Positions 1-4,459 of a stretch of 7,181 nt of DNA are shown piece by piece. The notes under the pieces are model-generated. The model had not been told where the DNA came from, did no database searches, and saw only the letters and a list, made by a program, of their open reading frames with translations. The position numbers and the translations under genes are program-made. Source of the stretch: Eubacterium sp. UBA4343 (GTDB lineage: Bacteria > Bacillota > Clostridia > Lachnospirales > Lachnospiraceae); assembly GCA_002394235.1 (NCBI GenBank), contig DGTF01000019.1, forward strand, positions 1 to 7,181, read 5' to 3'. The stretch's first letter is position 1. Each line of letters opens with the position of its first letter.

Positions 1-18
1 CTGTAAATCAGATAGTGC

Positions 19-126
19 TCATTCTGTACAAAGCAATTCGGCTGTCAGAGATTGCTGTATAAATGTTTCCAAAGGCTGCTCATTTTGGTCTGCACGGCGC
101 ATGAAGTAAGCTTTTTCCCGCCCGGC
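19..126 (-). other. Possible remnant of a gene 3' end, family unassigned
   Basis: Reading the minus strand, a frame open from a TGA near 137 runs to a TGA at 21-19. It gives a protein-like segment with AYFMRRADQNEQPLETFIQQ followed by a short tail. The segment loosely resembles the last 30 residues of a LysR-type substrate-binding domain, but this is a weak impression. It has no Shine-Dalgarno sequence and nothing upstream that would make a complete protein, because the membrane-protein gene ends at 140. It could be a decayed fragment left by a rearrangement, or chance. The rest of 1-139 shows no gene, RNA or terminator. Confidence 0.18.
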
Positions 127-139
127 CCGTCATTCACCC

Positions 140-445
140 TCAATCATACAATCTTCTCAGATAGATGACGATTCCGATCATATCCGCAACCGTAACGACA
201 ATTGAAATAATTCCCATGATCGGGTTCTCGATGAGTGCCATAAACACTTCAACTGCAGAAAGGATGATCAGAAAAACCCCTACTGCTCTCTGATATCTGA
301 GCCGGTTCTCCGGACTCAGTTTCCGCTTATCCCGGTACTTTCCACTGAACGCATCCAGAATTCCCTGTCCTTTTCCCGCAAAAAACACAATTGCAAGCAG
401 GAAAAGTATTCCCGCAAGGAACCAGTCAAAGGTACTGTTAAACAT
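140..445 (-). CDS. Small three-helix membrane protein, DUF3784-like
   Basis: A 101-residue hydrophobic protein with three predicted membrane segments, at about residues 7-23, 54-71 and 77-95. Between the first two lies a basic loop (GKGQG at 24-28, then several Lys and Arg up to 53). A short protein with a GKG motif just after the first helix and a charged segment before the second resembles the DUF3784 family, which has no known function; I make that match by pattern only. I chose the ATG at 445 rather than the one at 451 because GGAGG (452-456) touches the upstream ATG but sits six bases from the downstream one. It is the last gene of the minus-strand run, 160 bases beyond rimI, so it may be co-transcribed with tsaE-tsaB-rimI or have its own promoter. 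No terminator is visible after it. Confidence 0.72.
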   Translation of the reverse strand: MFNSTFDWFLAGILFLLAIVFFAGKGQGILDAFSGKYRDKRKLSPENRLRYQRAVGVFLIILSAVEVFMALIENPIMGIISIVVTVADMIGIVIYLRRLYD

Positions 446-451
446 AATCAT

Positions 452-456
452 CCTCC
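452..456 (-). promoter_or_regulatory. Ribosome binding site that fixes the start of the small membrane protein
   Basis: GGAGG on the minus strand lies directly against the ATG at 451 and six bases before the ATG at 445. Only the second spacing is normal for initiation, so the protein should begin MFNSTFDW. Confidence 0.65.
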
Positions 457-546
457 ATATCCCGGCCGCCGGATCAGCTTCCGCCGTGCCGCTGCATAAT
501 ATCTTCCGGCCGTCGTATACTCAGCTTCTACATCTGCCATCCGGCC

Positions 547-634
547 CCTATATTCCGTCTTTTTCTCATCCAACCTCTATATTCTGTCTTTTTCTCATCC
601 GGCCACTATATTCCGTCTCTCCCCGTCTCCGGCC
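547..634 (-). repeat. Three tandem 29-30 base units covering the end of rimI and its downstream DNA
   Basis: On the minus strand the units are 634-605 (30 bases), 604-576 (29) and 575-547 (29), with a fourth partial copy at 546-539. Each begins GGCCGGA or GGTTGGA, continues with a purine-rich GAGAAAAAGAC-type stretch and ends GGAATATAG or AGAATATAG. Units two and three differ at only a few bases. The first unit encodes the last residues of RimI and its TAG stop, so the array appears to have grown by slippage from the gene end outwards, or rimI has come to end inside it. Confidence 0.75.
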
Positions 635-1121
635 CGCGCATCATCAGAACGGCATCTTCCACCGGAGACGTGTAATAATTCCTGCGAACCCCGGTTTTCC
701 GGAATCCGGCGTTTTCATACAGCCGGATCGCCGGCGCATTGCTCTCCCGCACCTCCAGAAAAATCTTCCGGATGCCGCGCGCTCCCGCCGCCTCTATAAG
801 CTCTGATACCAGACATGTTCCAATATGGCGGTTCCGGTATCTCTGGTCTACCGATACATTCGTGATATCCCCTTCGTCCGGGATTCCGTATTCCCCAATG
901 TATCCGACGATCCTTCCATCCACCACCGCCACAAGAAAATCCGCATCTTCCCTGTCAAGAAAGCTCTGATAGTCTTCCGCAGTCCACGGTCTTGAGAAGT
1001 TCTCCTGCTCAATCCTCTCTACCTCCGGAAGATCCGGCAGAACCATTCTCCGGATCTCAGGAGTCACAGAAACACTCTGCGCTGATGCGTCATCCTTCCC
1101 TCTGTTCCCGCGCCTTCCCAT
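606..1121 (-). CDS. rimI: Ribosomal protein S18-alanine N-acetyltransferase RimI
   Basis: A 171-residue GNAT-family acetyltransferase expected to transfer acetyl from acetyl-CoA to the N-terminal alanine of ribosomal protein S18 in the cytosol. The GNAT fold runs from about residue 22 to 162. The early ENFSRPWT block (40-47) is typical of RimI. The acetyl-CoA loop is YRNRHIGT (95-102), with His where many relatives have Gly. The LEVRESN block (122-128) carries the likely catalytic base Glu123, and RLYENAGF (133-140) the likely acid Tyr135; these roles are taken from characterised enterobacterial RimI. A polar stretch of about 22 residues precedes the domain. The start ATG at 1121 shares its A with the tsaB TGA stop, and GAGGG lies about ten bases upstream, which suggests translational coupling. 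The C-terminal residues fall in a tandem repeat. It sits in the common Firmicutes order tsaE-tsaB-rimI. Confidence 0.93.
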   Translation of the reverse strand: MGRRGNRGKDDASAQSVSVTPEIRRMVLPDLPEVERIEQENFSRPWTAEDYQSFLDREDADFLVAVVDGRIVGYIGEYGIPDEGDITNVSVDQRYRNRHIGTCLVSELIEAAGARGIRKIFLEVRESNAPAIRLYENAGFRKTGVRRNYYTSPVEDAVLMMRGPETGRDGI

Positions 1122-1876
1122 CAGGAGTAATCCCTCGGCTTCAGCTTTTCCGAATTTTTCTCAATTTCCTTTACCGGAACACCCTTCGCGGTCTGTTCTC
1201 TCTCTGCCTGTGAGGCGCGGAGGTATTCCGGCCGGTGTTCATCTGCCGTAACCGTCATTCCCCGGGAAAAATATTTTTCGCCGAGAGCTCCGACCGCGCC
1301 TGCCCTCTGTCTGTTCAGGTGTGCAGGCGCCACTGTGAACGGAACCTTCAGCAGCTCGCGGATTCGGTCCAGATAAGGCCGAACTCCGTCCCCAAGCAGA
1401 ATGACCGGTTCTCCGAGGCAGTTCAGTTCCTCCATAAGGCTCTCCACCGCTTCGGCGCACTGCGCCTTCACCGCCGTGAGCTCGTGATTCACAAACCGGT
1501 AGATCCCGGTATATACCTGGGCTCTCCGGGCATCCATCATCGGGACGATCAGCCCTTGTGCATCATAGAGATTATACGCTAATGCGTCGACCGTAGGTAC
1601 CTCAACCAACGGCTTATCAAGTGCCAGACCGAGACCCTTGGCCGTAGCTGAGCCGATTCTGAGTCCGGTAAAGGAGCCCGGCCCCTTGGAAATGGCAATC
1701 GCGTCAATGTCGTTCAGGTCCAGATCAATCATCTGTACAATGGCATCCAGCATGGGAAGCAGTGTCTGTGAGTGTGTCTTCTTGTAATTCACCGTGTACT
1801 CGGCCAGCAGCGTATCGTCCTCCAGAAGGGCGACGGACGCTACAAGACCTGAGCTGTCAATTGCCAGTATCTTCAA
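1121..1876 (-). CDS. tsaB: tRNA threonylcarbamoyladenosine biosynthesis protein TsaB
   Basis: A 251-residue protein of the ASKHA (actin/Hsp70-like) fold. TsaB is the non-catalytic partner of TsaD; with TsaE they transfer threonylcarbamoyl, made by TsaC/Sua5, to A37 of tRNAs that read ANN codons. Visible motifs are AIDSSG (5-10), HSQTLLP (35-41), the family signature KGPGSFTGLRIG (64-75), MDARRAQVY (114-122) and the late RPEYLR (215-220). The roughly 30-residue charged tail after YLR is common in the family. A longer frame reaches 1921, but its first 15 residues do not look like TsaB and lie inside tsaE. TTG at 1876 gives MKILAIDSSG, the usual start, and has GGAGG seven bases upstream. The gene overlaps the end of tsaE by 20 bases and shares one base with rimI, so the three should be one transcript. 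Confidence 0.95.
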   Translation of the reverse strand: MKILAIDSSGLVASVALLEDDTLLAEYTVNYKKTHSQTLLPMLDAIVQMIDLDLNDIDAIAISKGPGSFTGLRIGSATAKGLGLALDKPLVEVPTVDALAYNLYDAQGLIVPMMDARRAQVYTGIYRFVNHELTAVKAQCAEAVESLMEELNCLGEPVILLGDGVRPYLDRIRELLKVPFTVAPAHLNRQRAGAVGALGEKYFSRGMTVTADEHRPEYLRASQAEREQTAKGVPVKEIEKNSEKLKPRDYS

Positions 1877-2288
1877 TCGTAATCCTCCGATAATCAAATC
1901 CCTTGTCAGGATCTTTTTCAATCGTCACATGAACCGCACCTTCCGGTATTATATCCCGGACCATATCCGCCCACTCAATCAGACAGACACCGCCGCCGTA
2001 AAAATAGTCGTCATATCCGACTTCCTCCATTTCTTCCGGCTCTTCAATCCTGTAGACATCAAAATGATAAAACGGTATTCTGCCGCTCAGGTATTCCTGC
2101 ACGATCGTAAACGTCGGACTGCTCACCGGCTCGGTCACCCCGAGGCCCTCTGCCAGTCCCTTTGCAAATACGGTTTTCCCTGTGCCGAGATCCCCATCCA
2201 GTGTATAAATCGTCCCCGGAACCGCCTTTTCCCCGAGTTTCCGGGCAAATGAGCGGGTTTCCTCCGGGCTTCTTGTCTCAATAACCAT
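1857..2288 (-). CDS. tsaE: tRNA threonylcarbamoyladenosine biosynthesis ATPase TsaE
   Basis: A 143-residue P-loop ATPase of normal length for the family. TsaE binds the TsaB-TsaD complex, and its ATP hydrolysis resets the complex for repeated t6A synthesis. The Walker A motif GDLGTGKT is at residues 32-39, followed by the family-specific SSPTFTIVQEY (56-66), FYHFDVYRIEE and LIEWADM (the Walker B-like region). The ATG at 2288 is the first possible start, since TGA lies in frame just upstream. GGAGGG sits 12 bases before it, a rather long spacing. It is first of the minus-strand run, and its 3' end contains the tsaB ribosome binding site. Confidence 0.95.
   Translation of the reverse strand: MVIETRSPEETRSFARKLGEKAVPGTIYTLDGDLGTGKTVFAKGLAEGLGVTEPVSSPTFTIVQEYLSGRIPFYHFDVYRIEEPEEMEEVGYDDYFYGGGVCLIEWADMVRDIIPEGAVHVTIEKDPDKGFDYRRITIEDTGN
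1884..1888 (-). promoter_or_regulatory. Ribosome binding site of tsaB, inside tsaE
   Basis: GGAGG on the minus strand is seven bases from the TTG at 1876-1874. This supports TTG as the true tsaB start and shows that tsaB initiates on its own inside the tsaE 3' end. Confidence 0.7.
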
Positions 2289-2340
2289 TCCGACTCAAGT
2301 CCCTCCGGTTTTCCTGTCATGTGTCGCACAAGCGTCTTTT

Positions 2341-2349
2341 ATTTTATCA
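2341..2349 (-). promoter_or_regulatory. Candidate extended -10 promoter for tsaE-tsaB-rimI
   Basis: On the minus strand the sequence TGATAAAAT matches an extended -10 element (TGn plus TATAAT with one mismatch). It would start transcription near 2334, leaving a leader of about 45 bases before tsaE. No good -35 hexamer is seen at 16-18 bases spacing. It overlaps the zone where the opposing ppiB promoter would have its -35, so the two may compete. Confidence 0.38.
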
Positions 2350-2359
2350 CATTTTACCG

Positions 2360-2365
2360 TATAAT
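2360..2365 (+). promoter_or_regulatory. Candidate -10 element for ppiB
   Basis: A perfect TATAAT hexamer on the plus strand, with only a weak -35 (TTTATT, 16 bases upstream). If used, the ppiB transcript would begin near 2372 and carry a leader of about 195 bases. No better promoter is visible nearer the gene; TATAAA at 2538-2543 lacks a partner. Confidence 0.32.
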
Positions 2366-2486
2366 AACATACGTTCCATTCCTGAAAACAGGGTGCTTAT
2401 ATCCGTTGCTCTTACAGCCTGTTCAAAATACACGGTTCGGCCTTACCGGTGACGGCCTGGTCTCACATCCGTATTTATTTACAGCA

Positions 2487-2530
2487 TGTCCAAGGGCAGT
2501 CCGTGGACAATAACTGCATCCTGACCAGGA
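2487..2530 (+). repeat. Two inverted repeats in the ppiB leader
   Basis: TGTCCA (2487-2492) and TGGACA (2504-2509) form a perfect six-base stem around an 11-base loop. Just after it, TCCTGACCAGGA (2519-2530) is an almost perfect palindrome. Both lie 37-80 bases before the ppiB start and lack a T-tract, so they are not terminators. They could be operator or leader structures, or chance. The rest of 2289-2566 shows no gene. Confidence 0.3.
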
Positions 2531-2566
2531 CACATTTTATAAATACAGATAACAAGGAGAAAAATT

Positions 2567-3085
2567 ATGGCCAATCCTATCGTTACCATCACCATGGAAA
2601 ACGGCGATGTCATGAAGGCAGAGCTCTATCCGGAAACCGCGCCGAACACCGTCAACAACTTTATCAGCCTTGTCCGCAAGGGATTCTATGACGGGCTCGG
2701 ATTTCACCGCATCATCTCCGGCTTCATGATCCAGGGCGGTGATCCTGCCGGCAACGGAACCGGTGGCCCCGGCTATTCCATCCGCGGCGAATTTTCCGGC
2801 AATGGTTTCCGGAATGATCTTTCGCACGAGCCGGGCGTGCTCTCCATGGCTCGCGCTTCAGATCCGGATTCTGCAGGCAGCCAGTTCTTTATCATGCACA
2901 AATCCGCAGATTACCTGGACGGACAGTATGCCGCATTCGGAAAAATCATTGAGGGCATGGACGTTGTGAACAAGATCGCCGAAGTTCCTACAGACTGGAG
3001 CGACCGCCCCACAGAGCCTCAGGTTATCAAATCCATGACCGTCGATACCCTCGGTGTAGATTATCCCGAGCCAGAAACGCTGTAA
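2567..3085 (+). CDS. ppiB: Cytosolic cyclophilin-type peptidyl-prolyl cis-trans isomerase
   Basis: A 172-residue single-domain cyclophilin without signal peptide or membrane segment, expected to catalyse cis-trans isomerisation of X-Pro bonds in the cytosol. The active-site blocks appear in order: FHRII (46-50) with catalytic Arg48, FMIQGGDP (53-60) with Met54 and Gln56, GVLSMARA (90-97), SQFFIM (105-110) and LDGQYAAFGK (117-126). Where human cyclophilin A has Trp before LDG there is Tyr116, and its active-site His is Tyr121; such changes are common in bacterial cyclophilins and predict low cyclosporin affinity. The start is firm: AAGGAG lies seven bases before the ATG. It is a single gene, divergent from tsaE and convergent with yigZ. 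The symbol follows the cytosolic bacterial cyclophilins; the family call is much surer than the symbol. Confidence 0.94.
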   Translation: MANPIVTITMENGDVMKAELYPETAPNTVNNFISLVRKGFYDGLGFHRIISGFMIQGGDPAGNGTGGPGYSIRGEFSGNGFRNDLSHEPGVLSMARASDPDSAGSQFFIMHKSADYLDGQYAAFGKIIEGMDVVNKIAEVPTDWSDRPTEPQVIKSMTVDTLGVDYPEPETL

Positions 3086-3097
3086 ATATACAGACGT

Positions 3098-3148
3098 CTT
3101 TCGGATAACCGGGGTCTGACAGACTCCATTGCGCTTTCGGACAACCGG
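3098..3148. repeat. Imperfect direct repeat between ppiB and yigZ
   Basis: A 15-base sequence CTTTCGGAYAACCGG occurs at 3098-3112 and 3134-3148, one mismatch apart and 36 bases from start to start. Each copy contains a small CGG-NNAA-CCG inverted repeat. The perfect palindrome GTCTGACAGAC (3114-3124) lies between them. The convergent gap has no T-tract on either strand, so no standard terminator can be called here. Confidence 0.5.
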
Positions 3149-3179
3149 TGCCCGGCTTCCCGATCCGCGCGATGGAATA

Positions 3180-3977
3180 TCATTCCTCCCCCGGTTCAAG
3201 AATAAGCTTCCCCCCGGCCACGCCAAACCAGGCGCGGCCGTTTTTTCTGATCCGGGCTCTGGCAGAGGTTACTTCTGTGATCTGCTTTGTGAAACGTCCT
3301 TCCTCTAAAGCAGGCACAACAACACGGATCCGTACCACATCGGAAAAATCAGACTCTACCGTATGAATTTTCTCTTGTCCGATCAGATACTGAATCTTTC
3401 CCGCATCCGTGTAATCCGCGACGATGTCCAGAAGTACTCCGTTCTCCTTCTCGATCAGGATACTCTTCCCGATTCCATCTCTGGAAGCCTGTGTGTAGGC
3501 TCTCACAAGTCCTCCCGTCCCGAGCAGTACACCGCCGAAATATCTCGTCACCACTATGCAGGTATCCGTCAATCCCGCTCCTGTAAGAACATCCAGTATC
3601 GGCCGTCCCGCCGTACCCGATGGTTCTCCGTCATCGGAGGCCTTCACATTTCCACCATCCTTTCCCAGAACCCAGGCGTAACAGTTATGTCTCGCATCCC
3701 AGTATTTTTTCTTCATCTCTTCAACAAAAGATGAGGCTTCCTCAACACTTGTCACATGACGAACAGTAGCAATAAATACCGACTTCTTCTCCTCGTACCT
3801 TCCCTCGCCATTCTGATACACCGTGCGATACCGCTCAGGTAGATTTTCCCCTCCTTGAACGTCTGTCGTCCCGCTCGTTTTCCCGAATTCCTGCTCTGTC
3901 TTTCCCTCTGCTTTGTTTTTGGTTTTATTTTCTAATTTATTTTTTGTTTTGCTTTCGGTTCTTCTTGATTTTCCCAT
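3180..3977 (-). CDS. yigZ: YigZ/IMPACT (UPF0029) family protein with a Lys-rich N-terminal extension
   Basis: A 265-residue protein of the conserved YigZ/YvyE family, related to eukaryotic IMPACT. Its bacterial role is not settled; proposals involve translation or RNA binding. The UPF0029 domain spans about residues 50-170, with signatures KKYWDARHNCYAW (90-102), ASDDGEPSGTAGRPIL (113-128) and VVTRYFGGVLLGTGGLVRAY (142-161). A DUF1949-type second domain follows at about 180-245. Relatives normally begin just before the YRTV block, here residue 50, and are about 205-217 long. The first 47 residues are therefore extra, and residues 9-30 are a repetitive Lys/Thr/Asn/Glu run. The ATG at 3977 has no clear ribosome binding site, whereas a perfect AAGGAGG (3856-3850) lies inside the frame seven bases before Leu46, whose codon is CTA. 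The function call is firm; the start is doubtful. It is convergent with ppiB and divergent from the PBP gene. Confidence 0.9.
   Translation of the reverse strand: MGKSRRTESKTKNKLENKTKNKAEGKTEQEFGKTSGTTDVQGGENLPERYRTVYQNGEGRYEEKKSVFIATVRHVTSVEEASSFVEEMKKKYWDARHNCYAWVLGKDGGNVKASDDGEPSGTAGRPILDVLTGAGLTDTCIVVTRYFGGVLLGTGGLVRAYTQASRDGIGKSILIEKENGVLLDIVADYTDAGKIQYLIGQEKIHTVESDFSDVVRIRVVVPALEEGRFTKQITEVTSARARIRKNGRAWFGVAGGKLILEPGEE
3850..3856 (-). promoter_or_regulatory. Perfect Shine-Dalgarno sequence inside yigZ without a start codon
   Basis: AAGGAGG on the minus strand ends seven bases before codon 46 of the long frame, exactly where yigZ relatives begin. That codon is CTA, and no ATG, GTG or TTG follows in frame nearby. 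It may be a relic of the original start or a working site with a rare start codon. Confidence 0.4.
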
Positions 3978-4022
3978 GGATCCATACTACCATAATTTAT
4001 TCTTTATTTCATTCTGTAATTT

Positions 4023-4031
4023 TGATATAAT
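4023..4031 (+). promoter_or_regulatory. Consensus extended -10 promoter, likely driving the PBP leader
   Basis: TGATATAAT is a perfect extended -10 element (TGn followed by TATAAT). The -35 at 17 bases spacing, TTTATT (4003-4008), is weak, as is usual for extended -10 promoters. It sits in AT-rich DNA and points towards the PBP gene. The transcript would start near 4038 and run about 420 bases before the PBP start codon. Confidence 0.5.
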
Positions 4032-4075
4032 TATCGGATTAAGGATTCCCGCAGTATTCCATCAGACAAGAGGCT

Positions 4076-4140
4076 CCTGTCGCAGGCTCTGAAAGGGCAC
4101 CTGCCGCCGGCTCTGAAAATCCTGCCGCTGGCACCTGCGG
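4076..4140. repeat. GC-rich imperfect tandem repeat with 24 and 21 base units
   Basis: Units begin CCTGYCGC at 4076, 4100 and 4121, with a partial CCTGCGG at 4134. The first two share the tail GGCTCTGAAA. The first two lengths are multiples of three, so the plus strand reads as repeated APAAGSE and the minus strand as SEPAAGA. Neither frame has a good start, so the peptide reading is probably incidental. CCTGC and GCAGG pairs would also give several small hairpins. Confidence 0.55.
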
Positions 4141-4247
4141 CCGCCTTCCTCTTTGTTTGCTGAATACCGGGCAATAAAGCAGCTCAATTACCTCACATTC
4201 TGAGGCATAAACGTCATTTTTATTTTCAACCGGGAAAGATTGATCCG

Positions 4248-4265
4248 ATCCGGATTCTTCCGGAT
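4248..4265. repeat. Perfect seven-base hairpin in the PBP leader
   Basis: ATCCGGA and TCCGGAT enclose a four-base loop. No run of T follows on either strand, so it is not a standard terminator. It may be a regulatory stem or a protein site. Confidence 0.45.
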
Positions 4266-4322
4266 ACGGCGGGACACAGTTTTGCAAAGTATCTGTCTAT
4301 GACCTGAAAACATGAGGTGCAA

Positions 4323-4423
4323 AACCCAGGGAACAGTCTTCATGGCAGAGAACCCGAAAACTGTCTTCATGGCAGAGAACCCGGGAAACTGTCTTCACGA
4401 CAGAAAACCCGAAAACTGTCTTC
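4323..4423 (+). repeat. Tandem 27-28 base repeats carrying an inverted repeat, before the PBP start
   Basis: Units are 4323-4350 (28 bases), 4351-4377 (27), 4378-4405 (28) and a partial copy at 4406-4423. Each begins AACCC and contains CTGTCTTC or a close variant. In units two and three CTGTC is followed after five bases by GGCAG or GACAG, giving a five-base stem: with one G-U pair in unit two (4361-4375) and fully Watson-Crick in unit three (4389-4403). Unit one (CAGTC...GGCAG, 4334-4348) has one mismatch, and the fourth copy has lost the second arm. The spacing of the CTGTC blocks is 27, 28 and 27 bases. The units are too short and contiguous to be CRISPR. They end 36 bases before the PBP start. 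Confidence 0.8.
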
Positions 4424-4448
4424 CGTCCGGAACAGGATATGCCCGGAG

Positions 4449-4454
4449 AAGGAG
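4449..4454 (+). promoter_or_regulatory. Ribosome binding site that fixes the PBP start
   Basis: AAGGAG lies five bases before the ATG at 4460. The upstream in-frame ATG at 4439 has only AGGA almost touching it. The protein should therefore begin MNFGKHG. Confidence 0.6.
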
Positions 4455-4459
4455 CTTTC

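Larger units (their letters stand above)
3978..4459. other. 482-base divergent intergenic region between yigZ and the PBP gene
   Basis: The yigZ-proximal part (3985-4035) is AT-rich and holds the best promoter in the window. Next come a GC-rich repeat block (4076-4140), two small hairpins (4191-4205, CCTCA-CATTC-TGAGG; and 4248-4265) and the 27-28 base repeat array (4323-4423). A minus-strand frame at 4287-4039 exists but begins with TTG, lacks a ribosome binding site, and its SEPAAG-type repeats simply mirror the DNA repeat, so I do not call it a gene. No riboswitch or known small RNA is recognised. Confidence 0.6.

Noticed and set aside
2319..2513. 64-residue plus-strand frame before ppiB
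   Set aside because: No Shine-Dalgarno sequence, unusual composition with no recognisable domain, and it lies across the predicted promoter and leader.
2575..2600. His-tag or vector-like CATCACCAT near the ppiB start
   Set aside because: It spans codons in two frames of an ordinary cyclophilin start (VTITMENG) and no vector sequence surrounds it.
3086..3179. Bidirectional terminator between ppiB and yigZ
   Set aside because: Small CCGG-type and GTCTG-A-CAGAC hairpins exist, but no T-tract follows on either strand.
4191..4228. Terminator in the PBP leader (CCTCA/TGAGG hairpin followed by T-rich DNA)
   Set aside because: The stem is only five bases and the T-rich stretch starts about ten bases after it and is interrupted.
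4039..4287. 82-residue minus-strand frame with SEPAAG repeats in the yigZ-PBP gap
   Set aside because: It begins with TTG, has no ribosome binding site and an in-frame stop just upstream, and its repeats mirror the DNA repeat at 4076-4140.
4323..4423. CRISPR array
   Set aside because: Units are contiguous with no spacers, vary between copies, and no cas genes are present.
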